From Nothopassalora personata (taxonomy: Eukaryota; Ascomycota; Dothideomycetes; Mycosphaerellales; Mycosphaerellaceae), in the NCBI GenBank assembly GCA_033816765.1, contig CM066290.1:3720001-3784000 (forward strand): a DNA stretch of 64,000 bases, written 5' to 3'. Below the pieces are notes generated by a model. The model ran no database searches. It had not been told where the DNA came from and was given only the letters and a program-made list of their open reading frames with translations. Within the stretch, counting starts at the first letter, position 1. Each line of letters opens with the position of its first letter. A program made the translations under genes and the position numbers. Below are positions 12,729 through 24,049 of the stretch, in pieces.

Positions 12729-13188
12729 TGTTAGGTTTAGTATAACCTAATAATATTATAAGTTAAGAAGATAAGCTTAATCGGGTTTATTCTCGGGCCG
12801 ATAGGAAGTCGAGGGAGAGTAATAAAATATTAGCTATCTTGTCTTATAAAGACTAAGCAGCAGTAAGGTAGAGGTTAGGTTATAGTATATTCTAAACAGT
12901 AATATTAAACAGTGAGTTAAACGCCTCTAAACCGTAAGGGTTTTTAGCGTTCCTAAATATAAAGGAGACATTACTAGTCTTTTAGTCTTAATTATTCAAT
13001 CGCTAGTAAGCGAGTAATCTCGAATTACTAAATCGCTTATAAGCGAGTAATCGCGAGTCACTAAGTTGCTAGTAAGCGAGTGATCGCGAATTACTAAGTC
13101 GCTAGTAAGCGAGTAATCTTATGCGGCGCACGTAATCTCTATAGCCAATAGTTAGGCGTGCCGTCGTAGCCTAATCTAACCCGTAATA
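12729..13188 (-). repeat. LTR of the reverse chromovirus (right copy)
   Basis: 460 bp, starting tgttaggtttag and ending cccgtaata (RIP-altered from ..aaca). It pairs with 6,264-6,723 and carries the same hairpin-forming tandem units at about 12,998-13,119. Confidence 0.88.
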
Positions 13189-14011
13189 GAATCTTACCGA
13201 CGATAGGAAATAAGATATCGAGCTTCTTATTACTAAGGAATTTATCCTAGTAGCTCTTACCTATACCGCTCTTAACTTCCTTAAAAAACAGGTTAACCTA
13301 GACGGAGCAGTCTTCGAATACCTTCTCGAAGCCCTTATAGAAGTCCTTTAATACCTTAACCCGCTTCTAAGTACTAAGCTCTCGGACCATAACATTAGCG
13401 GCGGACTTCGGCGTGTTCGTGTTAGTAAGGACATACTTAACGTTGTCCGGTAGGCGAAGGGACTTAAATAAGGTCTAAGGTAGGCGGGTAAGCCTAGTAA
13501 TAGTACTAGTAAGCGCTATGCTCGAGCTAGCCGGGCGTAACGAAGGACTAGCTAAAGCTATAATAACTAGGATTCGCTAGTAGTAAGATCGTAAGAGCTA
13601 GCTATCTCGTAGTGCTACTCTAGAGTGTTAGTAAGCTTTAAAAGCTTAGTGTCGGGGTAGGGGCTTTAAAGAAGGTTAAGGTCGTAAAGAGAGAGAGGCT
13701 AAAGAACCGTCTAATATATATAGTAGTAGTAGATAGATGTGTTAGTAGTTCGTTATCGGTAAGGATGTACTAGTGTTTAAAGAAAAAGAGAGGAAGTAGT
13801 AGGTAGAGAGCTACGCTTAAGTATGCCTCTTAGCGTATATCCCTATAACCGTTATAAGGTAGTAGCGCCGAGACCGGTCTTATAAGTAGTAAGAGTAGTA
13901 CTATTAAGGTTATACTAAAGGTCCGATAATCTTATATGTAACCGAAAACCAGTGCTAGTAACCACCTAGGTAAGCATTCGGTAGGGGCATACTACGCTAT
14001 TACGTAATCCG

Positions 14012-14037
14012 ATTTACCGGTCCCGGGACCGGTAAAT
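14012..14037. repeat. Perfect 26-bp palindrome
   Basis: The 16-bp core CCGGTCCCGGGACCGG (14,017-14,032) is extended by ATTTA/TAAAT arms to a perfect 26-bp palindrome. The core recurs at 2,812-2,827, 20,289-20,304 and 23,656-23,671. It contains no CpA or TpG, so RIP cannot alter it. Confidence 0.9.
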
Positions 14038-17000
14038 GTAACTCTACTAACTAAGGTCTAACTAAGGTAAGAACACCCTATAAAGTGAAGTCTAGATAAC
14101 CGAATTAGCTTAATAAACTAAAGGGCATACGCAATACATACCTAAGGGACCTAAGGGAAGTGAACTCCGTACGCTATTACTAACTAATTAGTTCTTAGCC
14201 TCGATCCTACTAAACTGTGAAATCTCGGCTATAGAAAGGTTATAAGGCCTAACCTATAGCTTCTTAGATTCCGGTTTAGGATCCGATCCCCTTTCGTTAA
14301 CTCCTATAGGTAGTACGTCTTCGTCGGTAATAGGCTTGATCTTATTCGAATTACTACTATCTTCGCTATTAGCGACTTCTCCCTCCCCTATTACGAGATT
14401 GATCCTATTATCTAAGCTTAGTACTCCTATGTTATCCGGGCGAAGCTCTAAAACTAGCTTAAGGTTTTCTCGTACCTAAACACCCTTTATTAGCGTACTA
14501 TTAAGTTCCTTAAGAATATAGGTACTAAACTCCCTAGAGACACTAGACACCCGATATAGACCTTACTATCGGTAACCGATCTTACGTAAGAAGTTATCCT
14601 TATATAGCTTGTTAAACCTTATAATAAGGTCGCCCTTCTAGAAACTAATAAAGTTAACATTCCGGTAAGAATTAAAGTAGTCCTTACTAAGTTCTCTTAG
14701 TCGCTTCCTTCGAGCATGTAGCTCTTCTAAACTAAGGTCTCGAGCCTAGAGTTAACGCGCACGTATAGCAAGTAGGTCCTTAGTAGTTCTTACCGATCCC
14801 CATTAGTAATTCGCCTACGTCGGGTGCTTAACCTCAATTGGTAGAATCGTGCGATAGCTATATAGGACCTAAGCTAGCGTCATTCTAGTAGTACGACAGG
14901 TCGTGGTCCTATTAGCCTATAACACAGCGGGTACCCATTGCTCCCATCCGCGGTATGTGTTCCTTATGAGCTTTACTAACGCTATAAGAATCGGACGGTA
15001 TCTAGCCTCGACCGGAGTATTAGACTACGGATAGTACGGTAATATTCGGATCCTTTAAACACTAAGCCCTACGAGTAACCGCTTAACCTTAGCCGCATAA
15101 ACCGTAGCGTTATTAAGCACAATTTTAGTATAGTAGCCGTGCCTATAGAAGACATCTTCGTATAGAAACTTAGTAACCGTCTTAGAGCTAGGAGGTGCCC
15201 TCGTTACTCTAGCCTCGATCTAGTTACTAAGTGCTTCGCGCGCAACTAGGAGGTATCCATTTTTATGCACCTAGACGGGGTCCGAGTACCACTTCTTACT
15301 AATAACCTAAGGGCTCGATAAGTGAAGCTTACTAGCGCGCTAGTTGCCTTCGCGAAACCTATAAGGAGCATAACTTCGAACCTACGTAGAGACATCGGCG
15401 AAGCACCCGTCCTAGTAATACCGATCGGAAATAAGGTTATATACGACCTTAGCGCTACGGTAACCGTGTCTCTTATAGCATTCTATAACGATCTCCTTCT
15501 AAGCCTTATTATCGTTAATTACAAGTTATAACGGTACTCCTCGGCGCTTCTAGAAGAATAGCAATTAGTCCCGGATAAAGAAATTGACGCTCTTCTTTAC
15601 TAGCCGCCGGTACTTAGTACGGGTAATACTATCGGGTCGGGTCCTAGTTTCTATAACCTAAGTAAGTTACTAAGAGCTCTTAGAGTATTAGTCCCCGAGA
15701 TAGCATGTTTTCTAGATCTTAAGTAGATAGGTATCGACCGGCTCCGGGTACCTAAATAGCTTATTATTAATTATCCGGTCGACTTCGTCTTCGTTAGCGT
15801 CTATAGGTTCCTAAGGTGTAGAGGGCCTACGAGATAGGGCATCTAGGCTAGTATGCCTAGCTCCCGTAACGTGCTTCACTTCGAACGTAAATAGCCTAAT
15901 CTATACGACCTACTGGGCTATTGCCGAGTTAGGCAGGTCCGAAGCCGGCCGGTTAAGCTACTATACAAGTGTCTTAGCATTAACCTTAAGGATAAAATTA
16001 ACGCTAGTAATATATCTCTAGATCTTCTTAAGCCCCTTAAGGACCCTAAGGCATTCCCGCTTACTAGCATTATATCTAGATTCTAACGCGTTCTAGATTC
16101 TACTCTTATACCGCACCGGGTAACGCCGTCGAGTGCTGTCCATTAATTCTTAAGAGACGATACATCCCTATCTAGTGCCGCTAGTATTAACTAAGATAAA
16201 GATAGACCTAGCACTAGGAAAGTAGTAGAGGGTAACTAAGGCTAGAGCCTATATAAGATATCTAGTAACCTCTTCTTCCGAGAACTGCTTATTTTCTATC
16301 TAGGTGAACTCGGCGTCCTTCTTTAGTAGCTTATAAATTAGTCGAGCAATAATAATAAACTAGGGGATCTATATCCGGAAGTATATATATAGCCCTACAT
16401 AGGTGCGGACCTCCTTAATATAGGTAGGCGTAGGCTAATCTAGGATCTTAGCTATAACCTTTAGGTTAGGATAGCGACTATCCGGGCTAGTAACGTACCT
16501 AACAATCTTAAGCTTTTTGTATAACTATTGGGATTTGCCTCTAGTAACTACCGCACTAGCTCTTTCTAAGTTAGTAAGAACTAGATCTAGGGAAACAATG
16601 TGCTTAACGACCTATTTACTTAACCTAGGCTCTATCTCTACATTCCTATAGTCCTTAGTTAGTCCCTTAATACCGATGTTATCGAGAAACGGCTTCGCTC
16701 GATGCGAGATATAATTAAGTAGAATCTTTATTACCGCACGCACAAACTAAGTAACTGAATTAGTAGCTCCCTAAGGTAGAGTCGTGTTACGTACTAGGCT
16801 AAGAGGGGTTATAAAGGCTATTAAGTCCCGGTAGGACTCGTCTAAAGTGATCTAATTATAACCTAAAAACAGGTCTATAAGTAAAGCGACTCGGCACCCG
16901 GTAAAATCCTCTAAGAAGCTATCCGTGTCCGGTGGAATGTTAGTATTGCGTATAGTAACCTTATTTAGGAGTATAGCTAAGTTAATTAACCGATATGGCA

Positions 17001-17599
17001 TATCGCTTCTAGAGGCATTAACCTTCTTTACGACTAGGAACTAGCTATTAGAATATGCCCCCTATAAGTATTCTAGGATGTTATTCTTAATCCGGGCTCT
17101 AATTATGCGCTTAACAATTGCCCTTAGACTTAGGTACAACCGGATAGGACGTGCCTACTATAGCCTATAAGGGACCGTGTGTTACGGATCGATCCGGAGA
17201 AGCTCTAGCTAACTAATCGATACCTAACTAATCGATGCCTACACACTAGTGGAAGGATCCGATATGCAGAGTGCTCTCTCTAATCTACGTGCTCTATAAT
17301 AGAGTAGAGAGAGTAGGATAGATTAACTAATCCGACTAATCAGTTACGCTAAGACATAGCACTATATAGACGACGCTTCTTCACGAGTAGATAGGAGCCT
17401 CGTGCTTAACTCATTTTAAGTATACACTATATACTGTTTAGGACCACTACCTTCTTAACGTTCGAGACATCTCTATAAAGATCCAAGCCCGGTTAGGATA
17501 ACGTATAGCGGTTCCTAACAACTTTAAGCACTACTACTAGGGCCCTTTACATATGTCTAGGAGAGACGCTACCCGGAGTCCGTTACGACAATAGCCACA

Positions 17600-18550
17600 G
17601 TCAACTAGCATTACGGAACGAATAAGCGAAATGTCGATTATAGGAAGCAGTAAGAACAACACTCCTATAGGCATGCTAAACCTATTAGACCACTACCGTA
17701 CACCTAAGGTGTCTACGCCGGAGACGTTCGACGGGACTAAGGATAAACTGGAGGCTTTTTAACTACAGGTTCAGTTGTACCTTCACTTTAACGTACACTA
17801 GTTTTAAGGCGAGGCTAGCAAGGTCTTATACGCCGCATCCTTCCTACGAGGAAAAGCAGCTAGAGGATTCCGACTATACCTTAAGGACTAGCTATACAAC
17901 TAGGGTAAGGGAGAAACACCTAAGACGGAAACTCGAAAAATTTTCTACGACTACGACGAGTTTAAGACGAAACTTGATAATCTATACGGGATACCGAATA
18001 AGGAGGTATACGCCGACCGACATATCCGACAACTTCGATAGACTACTTCTATAGCGCTATACGCCTTAGAATTCTAAGGATATGCCACCGACCTAGAATA
18101 GAACGACGCAGCTTTACGATTATAGTTCTACCTCGGGCTAAAGGACAACATTAAAGCCGAACTATCCCGAAACGCTAGCGTTGTTACGCTAGGGGCGATG
18201 ATTAAGGCAGTAAAGGAGATCGACGAAAGGCTCTAGGAGTTAAGGTACGACCGACACGTATAGCCTAGATACTAGAGACCCGCCGCGGGCGGAAGAGGGG
18301 GCTTTAAGGCTAGAAGTTAGGACCCTAATAGTTACGGAGACCTAATAGAATTGGACGTAACGGAACGTAGGACAGGAAGGGGGCTAAAGAGCAAAGGTTC
18401 CACCTACTACGTATATAGCGAGCAAGGCTATTATGCAAGGAACTACAAGAAAAAGAACATAGTTAGCCGCGAGTTTAACGCAATGATTCGCGAAGAGAAT
18501 GTATACTATGAATGCGAGAGCTTTCTCTCGAAATCTGCCTAGTAGAAACG
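17600..18550 (+). pseudogene. Decayed retrotransposon gag
   Basis: The forward frame contains TPETFDGTKDKLEAF then LQVQLYLHFN, the typical start of the fungal Ty3 gag capsid region. It ends with a former zinc knuckle in which all cysteines read as tyrosine (18,400-18,460, a YYVYSEQGYYARN type sequence), as RIP would produce from TGY codons. Several TAG/TAA stops interrupt it. A 63-codon piece remains open at 18,351-18,542. Confidence 0.7.
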
Positions 18551-18649
18551 ACCTAACGATAAAGGTATTAAATAGCGGCTTCTTAATTTAATAACCTAGG
18601 ACACAGAAGTTAACACGACGACACGGAACAGGCTACGGGACAATAACTT

Positions 18650-19202
18650 ACGATACGGCTTCTAGATCAAAATAGAGATTAGACTAGAAGGTATCCGGCA
18701 CTTCCTCGAGGGACGACTAAGGAAGGATAGGAACCGGTAATGCGGGAGCACGACTAGGCTCTACCGACTCTTACTCCTCGAGAAGGGACTTCTCGACGGA
18801 CAACGCCTCGGCCTTACGGCTCTCGAGTAGATCTATCTCCTTCTAAAGGCGGGACTTCTTTTCCTACGCGGCAGCTTCTTCCTCTTAGAGGCGCTAGAGT
18901 ATCGCCCGCAACTCGCGCATTCTACGTAGATGTAACGACATTTTCTCCTCTAGAGCGGCGCGCTATTTTCGTAGGCGGGACTAGTCGCCTTCCGACACAA
19001 TAATGTCGCAACCTTTGTGGTTTAAACGAACATAAGCACTACACTTTCTAGATAAGATATACACGCGGTAGGCGATATCCTTTACGACGTAGCGACTGCA
19101 TTTTTGGACTATAACGACCCTAAGTGACTCGATCTTATTAGTAAGGCGGGTTCGACGGACGGATAAGCTAATCTTAGAGGATGGTTTACGAGAGGACGAC
19201 AT
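18650..19202 (-). pseudogene. Decayed antisense zinc-motif/coiled-coil ORF of the compact element
   Basis: The reverse-strand ORF starts at the ATG at 19,202 (MSSSRKPSS). It contains KCSAYVRLNHKGC, aligned with CSECVRRGRKC of the ORF at 6,801, and runs past a stop at 18,981 into a charged heptad-rich stretch with TAG/TAA at expected glutamine or tryptophan codons. The 3' limit is approximate. It sits between gag and the 3' LTR, opposite in sense to gag, as in the sister elements. Confidence 0.55.
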
Positions 19203-20283
19203 CGTTAACGAAACATAAATTCGGGACATATTCATTATGTAAGAGCTTTGGGACGAAGCTAGGCTAAAGGGGGGATAGTGTTACGGATCGATCCGGAGAA
19301 GCTCTAGCTAACTAATCGATGCCTAACTAATCGATGCCTACACACTAGTGGAAGGATCCGATATGTAGAGTGCTCTCTCTAATCTACGTGCTCTATAATA
19401 GAGTAGAGAGAGTAGGACAGATTAACTGATCCGACTAATCAGTTACGCTAAGACATAGCACTATATAGACGACGCTTCTTCACGAGTAGATAGGAGCCTC
19501 GTGCTTAACTCATTTTAAGTATACACTATATACTGTTTAGGACTACTACCTTCTTAACGTTCGAGACATCTCTACAAAGATCCAAGCCCGGTTAGGATAA
19601 CGTACAGCGGTTCCTAACACCGTGTTAATCTTCTAAGGTAGTACAACGTCGTGCCTAATTTGCCTTATGTAACTAAAATCCTAAGTAAGGACTGCCTCCC
19701 GGTTGTAGAGCATCTTATTAAATAAGGCCCTTTCTATTAGCAATAGCTTAATTTTAACCTTAATTAAGGTAAGTCGTTCTAGAGTAATCCGGCTACCTCG
19801 CTTAATACTTAAGAATTTCTTAGTTCAGTACTTCCTATTAAACGGACCTTATCCTTTAGGCATCTTAGACTCTAGGTACAGCGCCCTACGCTTCTATTCT
19901 ATATCTCCCTTAACTCGTAATTCTAGGCGTTCGTAAACGCTCGCGTCTACTAGCTTCTTCTTATCCGCCTTACGCTTATACATCGTAAAGACCTACGGCA
20001 TCCTAATGTTAGCTATATATTAGCCTACTTATTACTTCCGTGCCTAAGCATTTAATGTAGATTACCTTAAGATCTCGGAGGGCTAATCCCCTTAAACTAA
20101 ATAAACGTTAGTAATAGAATCTCCCTTAAACGCGCCTATTCTAATTTCTATAACTCTTTCCTTTATTCTAGTACTCCTAAGCAATCCTAATAAGTGAGCT
20201 AAATGGTTACTAGGCGTTAGAGCCTTACCGGGTCCCTATAGATACGTCGTGTCGTAGTCGTATCCGTTTTCCTTACTATAGCT

Positions 20284-20309
20284 ATTTGCCGGTCCCGGGA
20301 CCGGTAAAT
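20284..20309. repeat. Near-perfect 26-bp palindrome copy
   Basis: The 16-bp core CCGGTCCCGGGACCGG lies at 20,289-20,304, with ATTTG/TAAAT arms. The flanking DNA does not resemble the flanks of the copy at 14,012, and it lies within former gypsy coding DNA. Confidence 0.88.
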
Positions 20310-23300
20310 TAAAGTCCGAGGATTCTCCGAGATAGTACGAGAACCTTACTGATTTTATTAAATCCGGCTTTAGTAAGTTACCGGTAGGTTAAGCGCCGTA
20401 AATTAACCTACTCTTCTATTTCCCGACGCTTTTAATAGTTCTTAAAGGGTCTTGTACCAATCCGAGCTAACTAGGGCACTAAACATAACACTTTTACCTT
20501 TACGGCTAGTAATAGTCCCCTCCTATAAACTATTATCGCAGTTACGGGTAGTAAGCCGTACCTTACGGGCCTACGGACGTCCTAGGATTGTTAGTGAGTT
20601 TAGATCCGAGGAGATAAACATGTCTACCTAGTAGTAAACCCTAAATACTTAAACATCTAAATTGCCTATAACACCTTTAAACTAGGCCCGCCCTCTAGCA
20701 CCTCGAAAGGTAAGCTAAGCACTCGACATTACTAGTAACCTAAACCTATAAGCGTTCCTCTAGCCGATAATATTTACCTCGGAACCCTTATTAATTAGGT
20801 ACCTAATCTAGTTCTTATTTATCCTAAATTCCGCTACTACCTAAGGACTAGGGACTATAGTAAAGTTGTTAAGGACACTAGAGAGCCCGATTTTCTTAAC
20901 GTCCTTATATAGCTTAGTAGTAGGGACCGCACCTTTAGAGCAAAGCATAGTTAAATACACTCCGACATACTAGGCCTAACTATCTTCGCGGAAGACCTCC
21001 TTATTATACTTAGGTTTATCCTTATAGGTAACTACTTATCTAGTGCGAACCTTAGGGTCCTTTCCTATAAGGCGTCGTACTATAGCGAGCTTCTCCTAAA
21101 GAGCGGGGGTGTTAGTAACGCGACCGAAGAGGGCAGCCTCGAACTAGCGACTATATCGAAACTAATCCTAAGCATTTACATTAGGAAACGTCGTCTAGAG
21201 GATCTAATTAATCTAGTAGATAATACCCTCTTCCTTTATAACCGGGCCATTACTAGCTAAACTATATTATCGGACGTAGTTATTAATCCTTATAGTCTTA
21301 GCATTCTACATACGCTTCCTTTATACGAAGGGGGCGTTTACGGGACTAATAGGTATATCCTTAGGTAGTCCTTTATTAGCATCGTTCCCTAGTCTATTTA
21401 CTTAGGCATTATTTTCCCTTCCTAGGGTTACCCCGGACTTAGCTAATAATTGAGTTTCGCTCATTTAAGCACTAACTTCGTTAATTATTTTAACCTCCTA
21501 CTAGTTAATCTTAGCTTACCGGATCTCCTATTCTAATTAAAGGCGAACTTTCTTAGTAGCCTTAGCTTGGGCTCGTAGATCCTAGGCTAAGGACCGGGTC
21601 CTCCGGTGCGGATTCTTTAGAATGCCTACGGGTACCTTCCCTTTCACTTTGTTAGACTATATAGGATAGGTAGATACCTCGTTAAGCTCGCCTAAGTTAA
21701 TTACCTACTCCGCTTTACTCTCTCCGAATAAGACCTAATATGTACTAGTAGCCTTCTCTATTTAGCTAGACCGTACGTCCTAAGGGCTATACTCTATTAA
21801 ATGCCTAAAGTTAGGAGGGGGCTTAGAATAATTAGGAGGCGTAACCTTTATTACCCTAGTGTAGTCCCTACCTATCTATTACTTACGTAGTACGGGAATC
21901 TTATACTAGTTGTTAAACTCGATCGGCCTATAATATTCTTCGAGTAGAGAGAGTATATAGAGCAGTTTCGGTTTACTGTAGTCCCTCCGAAAGTTAAACT
22001 TAGTAGGACGCGGATCGCCTTCTTTCCCTAGATACTACTTTGGGGCGAGGTGTACGTAGCCCCGGGATATTAAGGACCTTATCGCCCTACAATTACTAGC
22101 CTAGTGCTTCGAGCTACCGTAGTTATAGTAATAACTATCTATCGCTTTAGACTATTCGCGATTCTACGATAGGGGATGCTATATTACGTAAACCTATAGT
22201 TCGGTGTCTAGGTCGTGCCTCTCCGGTTATATAGAGCGTTAATTCTCGCTCGGGTAGAAGGCACCCGCGTCCGCGACGCGACCGCGCTAGTATGCACGTA
22301 TGCTTATTTTAGCTACCTTCTAGATTAGGTCATTATTAATAATAGTCCTAGAGGTAGCCTTCTTAAGCGTGTTAATCTTAGGCTTAAGGCGCGGCATTTA
22401 CTTTACAACTAAGCGGTGTAGCTAAGGTAAAGTAAGAGGGAAATCTATATATATAGCTTTCTATCCCTCCTTACTATCTACGATGCTAGTAGCTTCATCA
22501 AGAATCCTCTAAAAGTCCCTAAACTTCTTAGGTTACTTTAGGTAAAGCCCGTAAGCCTTATAGACCGCTTTCGCGACTGCCTCTAGCAATCCCTAAAGGA
22601 GAAGGCGACTCCGGGAGCTATTATCTAAATCCTTAGGTTCAATTAGGTTACTCGAGGATACAAATAGGCGGATAAATTCTTTTATATCTTATTCTTCGGG
22701 CCTCTTACCTTACTACGCCCTAATAATCTCCTTAAGATATTCCCGACTCCCTAATATCGAGTAGGCGTTAAACCTTAAGAACTCTAATAAGAACGCCCTC
22801 CTAAAACGTGCCTTATTAGTAAGCTACCTAGGTAGCCTTATAACTACGCGCCGGATAGTAGTTTTGTAATTGCACTTAAACCTGCCCTAGAAATCATCCT
22901 TCTTAATAGATACCCGAGGCGGATACTAGTCTATTAGGTCGCTAAACCGCTCCTAGAACTTAGTAGCATTAGTGCTATTAAAGAACGGATTCTTAGCACC
23001 TCCTAGAGGTAGAAAGCGAGGGCTAGCGTTTTCTATTGCTACTACTAATCGTCTAAAGAGGGCAGTTATAGCATCTATTCCAATTATGCTATTCGTACCT
23101 ATACCTATACCTAATTTAGCGGCGCTAGTTCCGCTTCTCCCTTCTTTACTAGATTTAGGTGTTTCCCCTTCCTCCGATTCCTCTATCCCCTTATAAGGGA
23201 TAGAATCCCTATAGACCCCTTCCATTTTCGTAGGGTTTATAGGCTGTTTGTAGCCTCTACCTATGTTAGTAAAGGTGCTAAGTTTTTCTAGTAATATAGC

Positions 23301-23578
23301 CGTATCCATTGTTACGTAGTACTTACTTTAGAATGTGCTAATACTAGTTATTGCTTAATATGACCTTATAACCGTAACTGTTGCTAAATACCTTAGACCT
23401 TAAGTGTTTTCGACCTTAGTCGACCTTAACCGTAAACCTTAACCTTAAACCTTAACCTTAAGTGATAACCTTAACCGTAAACCTTAGACCTTAAACCGTA
23501 ATTTTAACCTTATAAACTAGATGCTAATACGCTACCGGGTGTACACTTAATAACTCCCCTTATTAACTACTAAAATAA

Positions 23579-23946
23579 AGTCTACTAACTACCCTATGTA
23601 GGCCTATCCGAGTTGTGGTAGTATGGAGCGGTGCTTACGTAAGTAGGGGTATTTACCGGTCCCGGGACCGGGAAATTAGGTTACGTAACGAGCAGCGTAG
23701 TAGCTAGATAAAACAAGAGTATTAGCGGACCCTAAACCCCTATGCCCTCTACTCGAGAGGTATGAATTGAATTGTTTCCTTAATGCTACGCTTACAATGC
23801 TTAACTGCGTAGTATATATCTTAACAGCTATACTAGGTCCTACTAGCTTGCCTAAATGTCTAATTAAACCTAAATGAAATTAGGGCAAGTTAGACCTAAG
23901 GGACCCCCTCTAAACCTAAGGTTAACATAACCTATTAGTCGTTAAT
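23579..23946 (-). repeat. LTR-like 368-bp repeat (probable 5' LTR of large reverse gypsy element)
   Basis: Same length, order and orientation as 2,735-3,102, with transitions typical of RIP. It lies about 270 bp upstream (reverse strand) of the gag-like start at 23,309, as a 5' LTR should. It contains the palindrome core at 23,656-23,671. Confidence 0.6.
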
Positions 23947-24049
23947 ACTACTAAAGGGATATAAGAATAGTAAGAAGTAAGGGCCTCTTATATAGTCCGC
24001 TTACGAGGAGTAAGCGTTCTAACGGCTAAAAGCTAGGTTCCTCGGAGCG

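Larger units (their letters stand above)
6264..13188 (-). mobile_element. Complete but RIP-inactivated Ty3/gypsy chromovirus, reverse strand
   Basis: A 6.9-kb element bounded by 460-bp LTRs (6,264-6,723 and 12,729-13,188). Read on the reverse strand the order is LTR, gag (about 12,700-10,900, with degraded zinc knuckle near 11,800), protease (near 10,640-10,500, containing an IDSGAS-type aspartic protease motif), reverse transcriptase (YIDD box near 9,500-9,550), RNase H, integrase, and a chromodomain (about 7,350-7,470, a VERILDKKG / YLVK-KGY type sequence), then LTR. A further ORF lies antisense at 6,801-7,313. In-frame stops are nearly all TAG/TAA at RIP sites, so the copy is dead. Flanking 5-mers are gaagc and gaatc, a 4/5 match to a target duplication. 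It is inserted in older repeat DNA. Confidence 0.85.
17175..19624 (+). mobile_element. Compact non-autonomous LTR retrotransposon with 5-bp target duplication CCGTG
   Basis: 341-bp LTRs at 17,180-17,520 and 19,279-19,619 begin TGTTACGG and end CCTAACA. They are flanked by perfect CCGTG duplications (17,175-17,179 and 19,620-19,624). The 1,758-bp interior holds a forward gag (about 17,600-18,550) with degraded zinc knuckle, then an antisense ORF, but no protease, reverse transcriptase or integrase. The two LTRs differ at seven positions, all C/T or G/A transitions at CpA/TpG sites, so divergence is by RIP rather than age. It is nested in the reverse gypsy element and is probably a pol-deleted derivative mobilised in trans. 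Confidence 0.9.
13189..23578 (-). mobile_element. Large RIP-degraded Ty3/gypsy element, reverse strand, interrupted by nested insertion
   Basis: Read on the reverse strand, a gag-like N-terminal frame starts at 23,309 (118 codons open). RNase H is recognisable near 16,030-16,090 by the motif SRYNASKRECL followed by LKKI. The integrase zinc-binding region follows at about 15,340-15,550 (decayed HHCC region with a RYYWDG-like core). That gag-RT-RH-IN order is Ty3/gypsy. The body is split by the element at 17,180-19,619. Its probable LTRs are 2,735-3,102 and 23,579-23,946, which would make it about 11 kb after removing insertions; that pairing is inference. Stops are TAG/TAA throughout, so it is non-functional. 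Confidence 0.7.
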
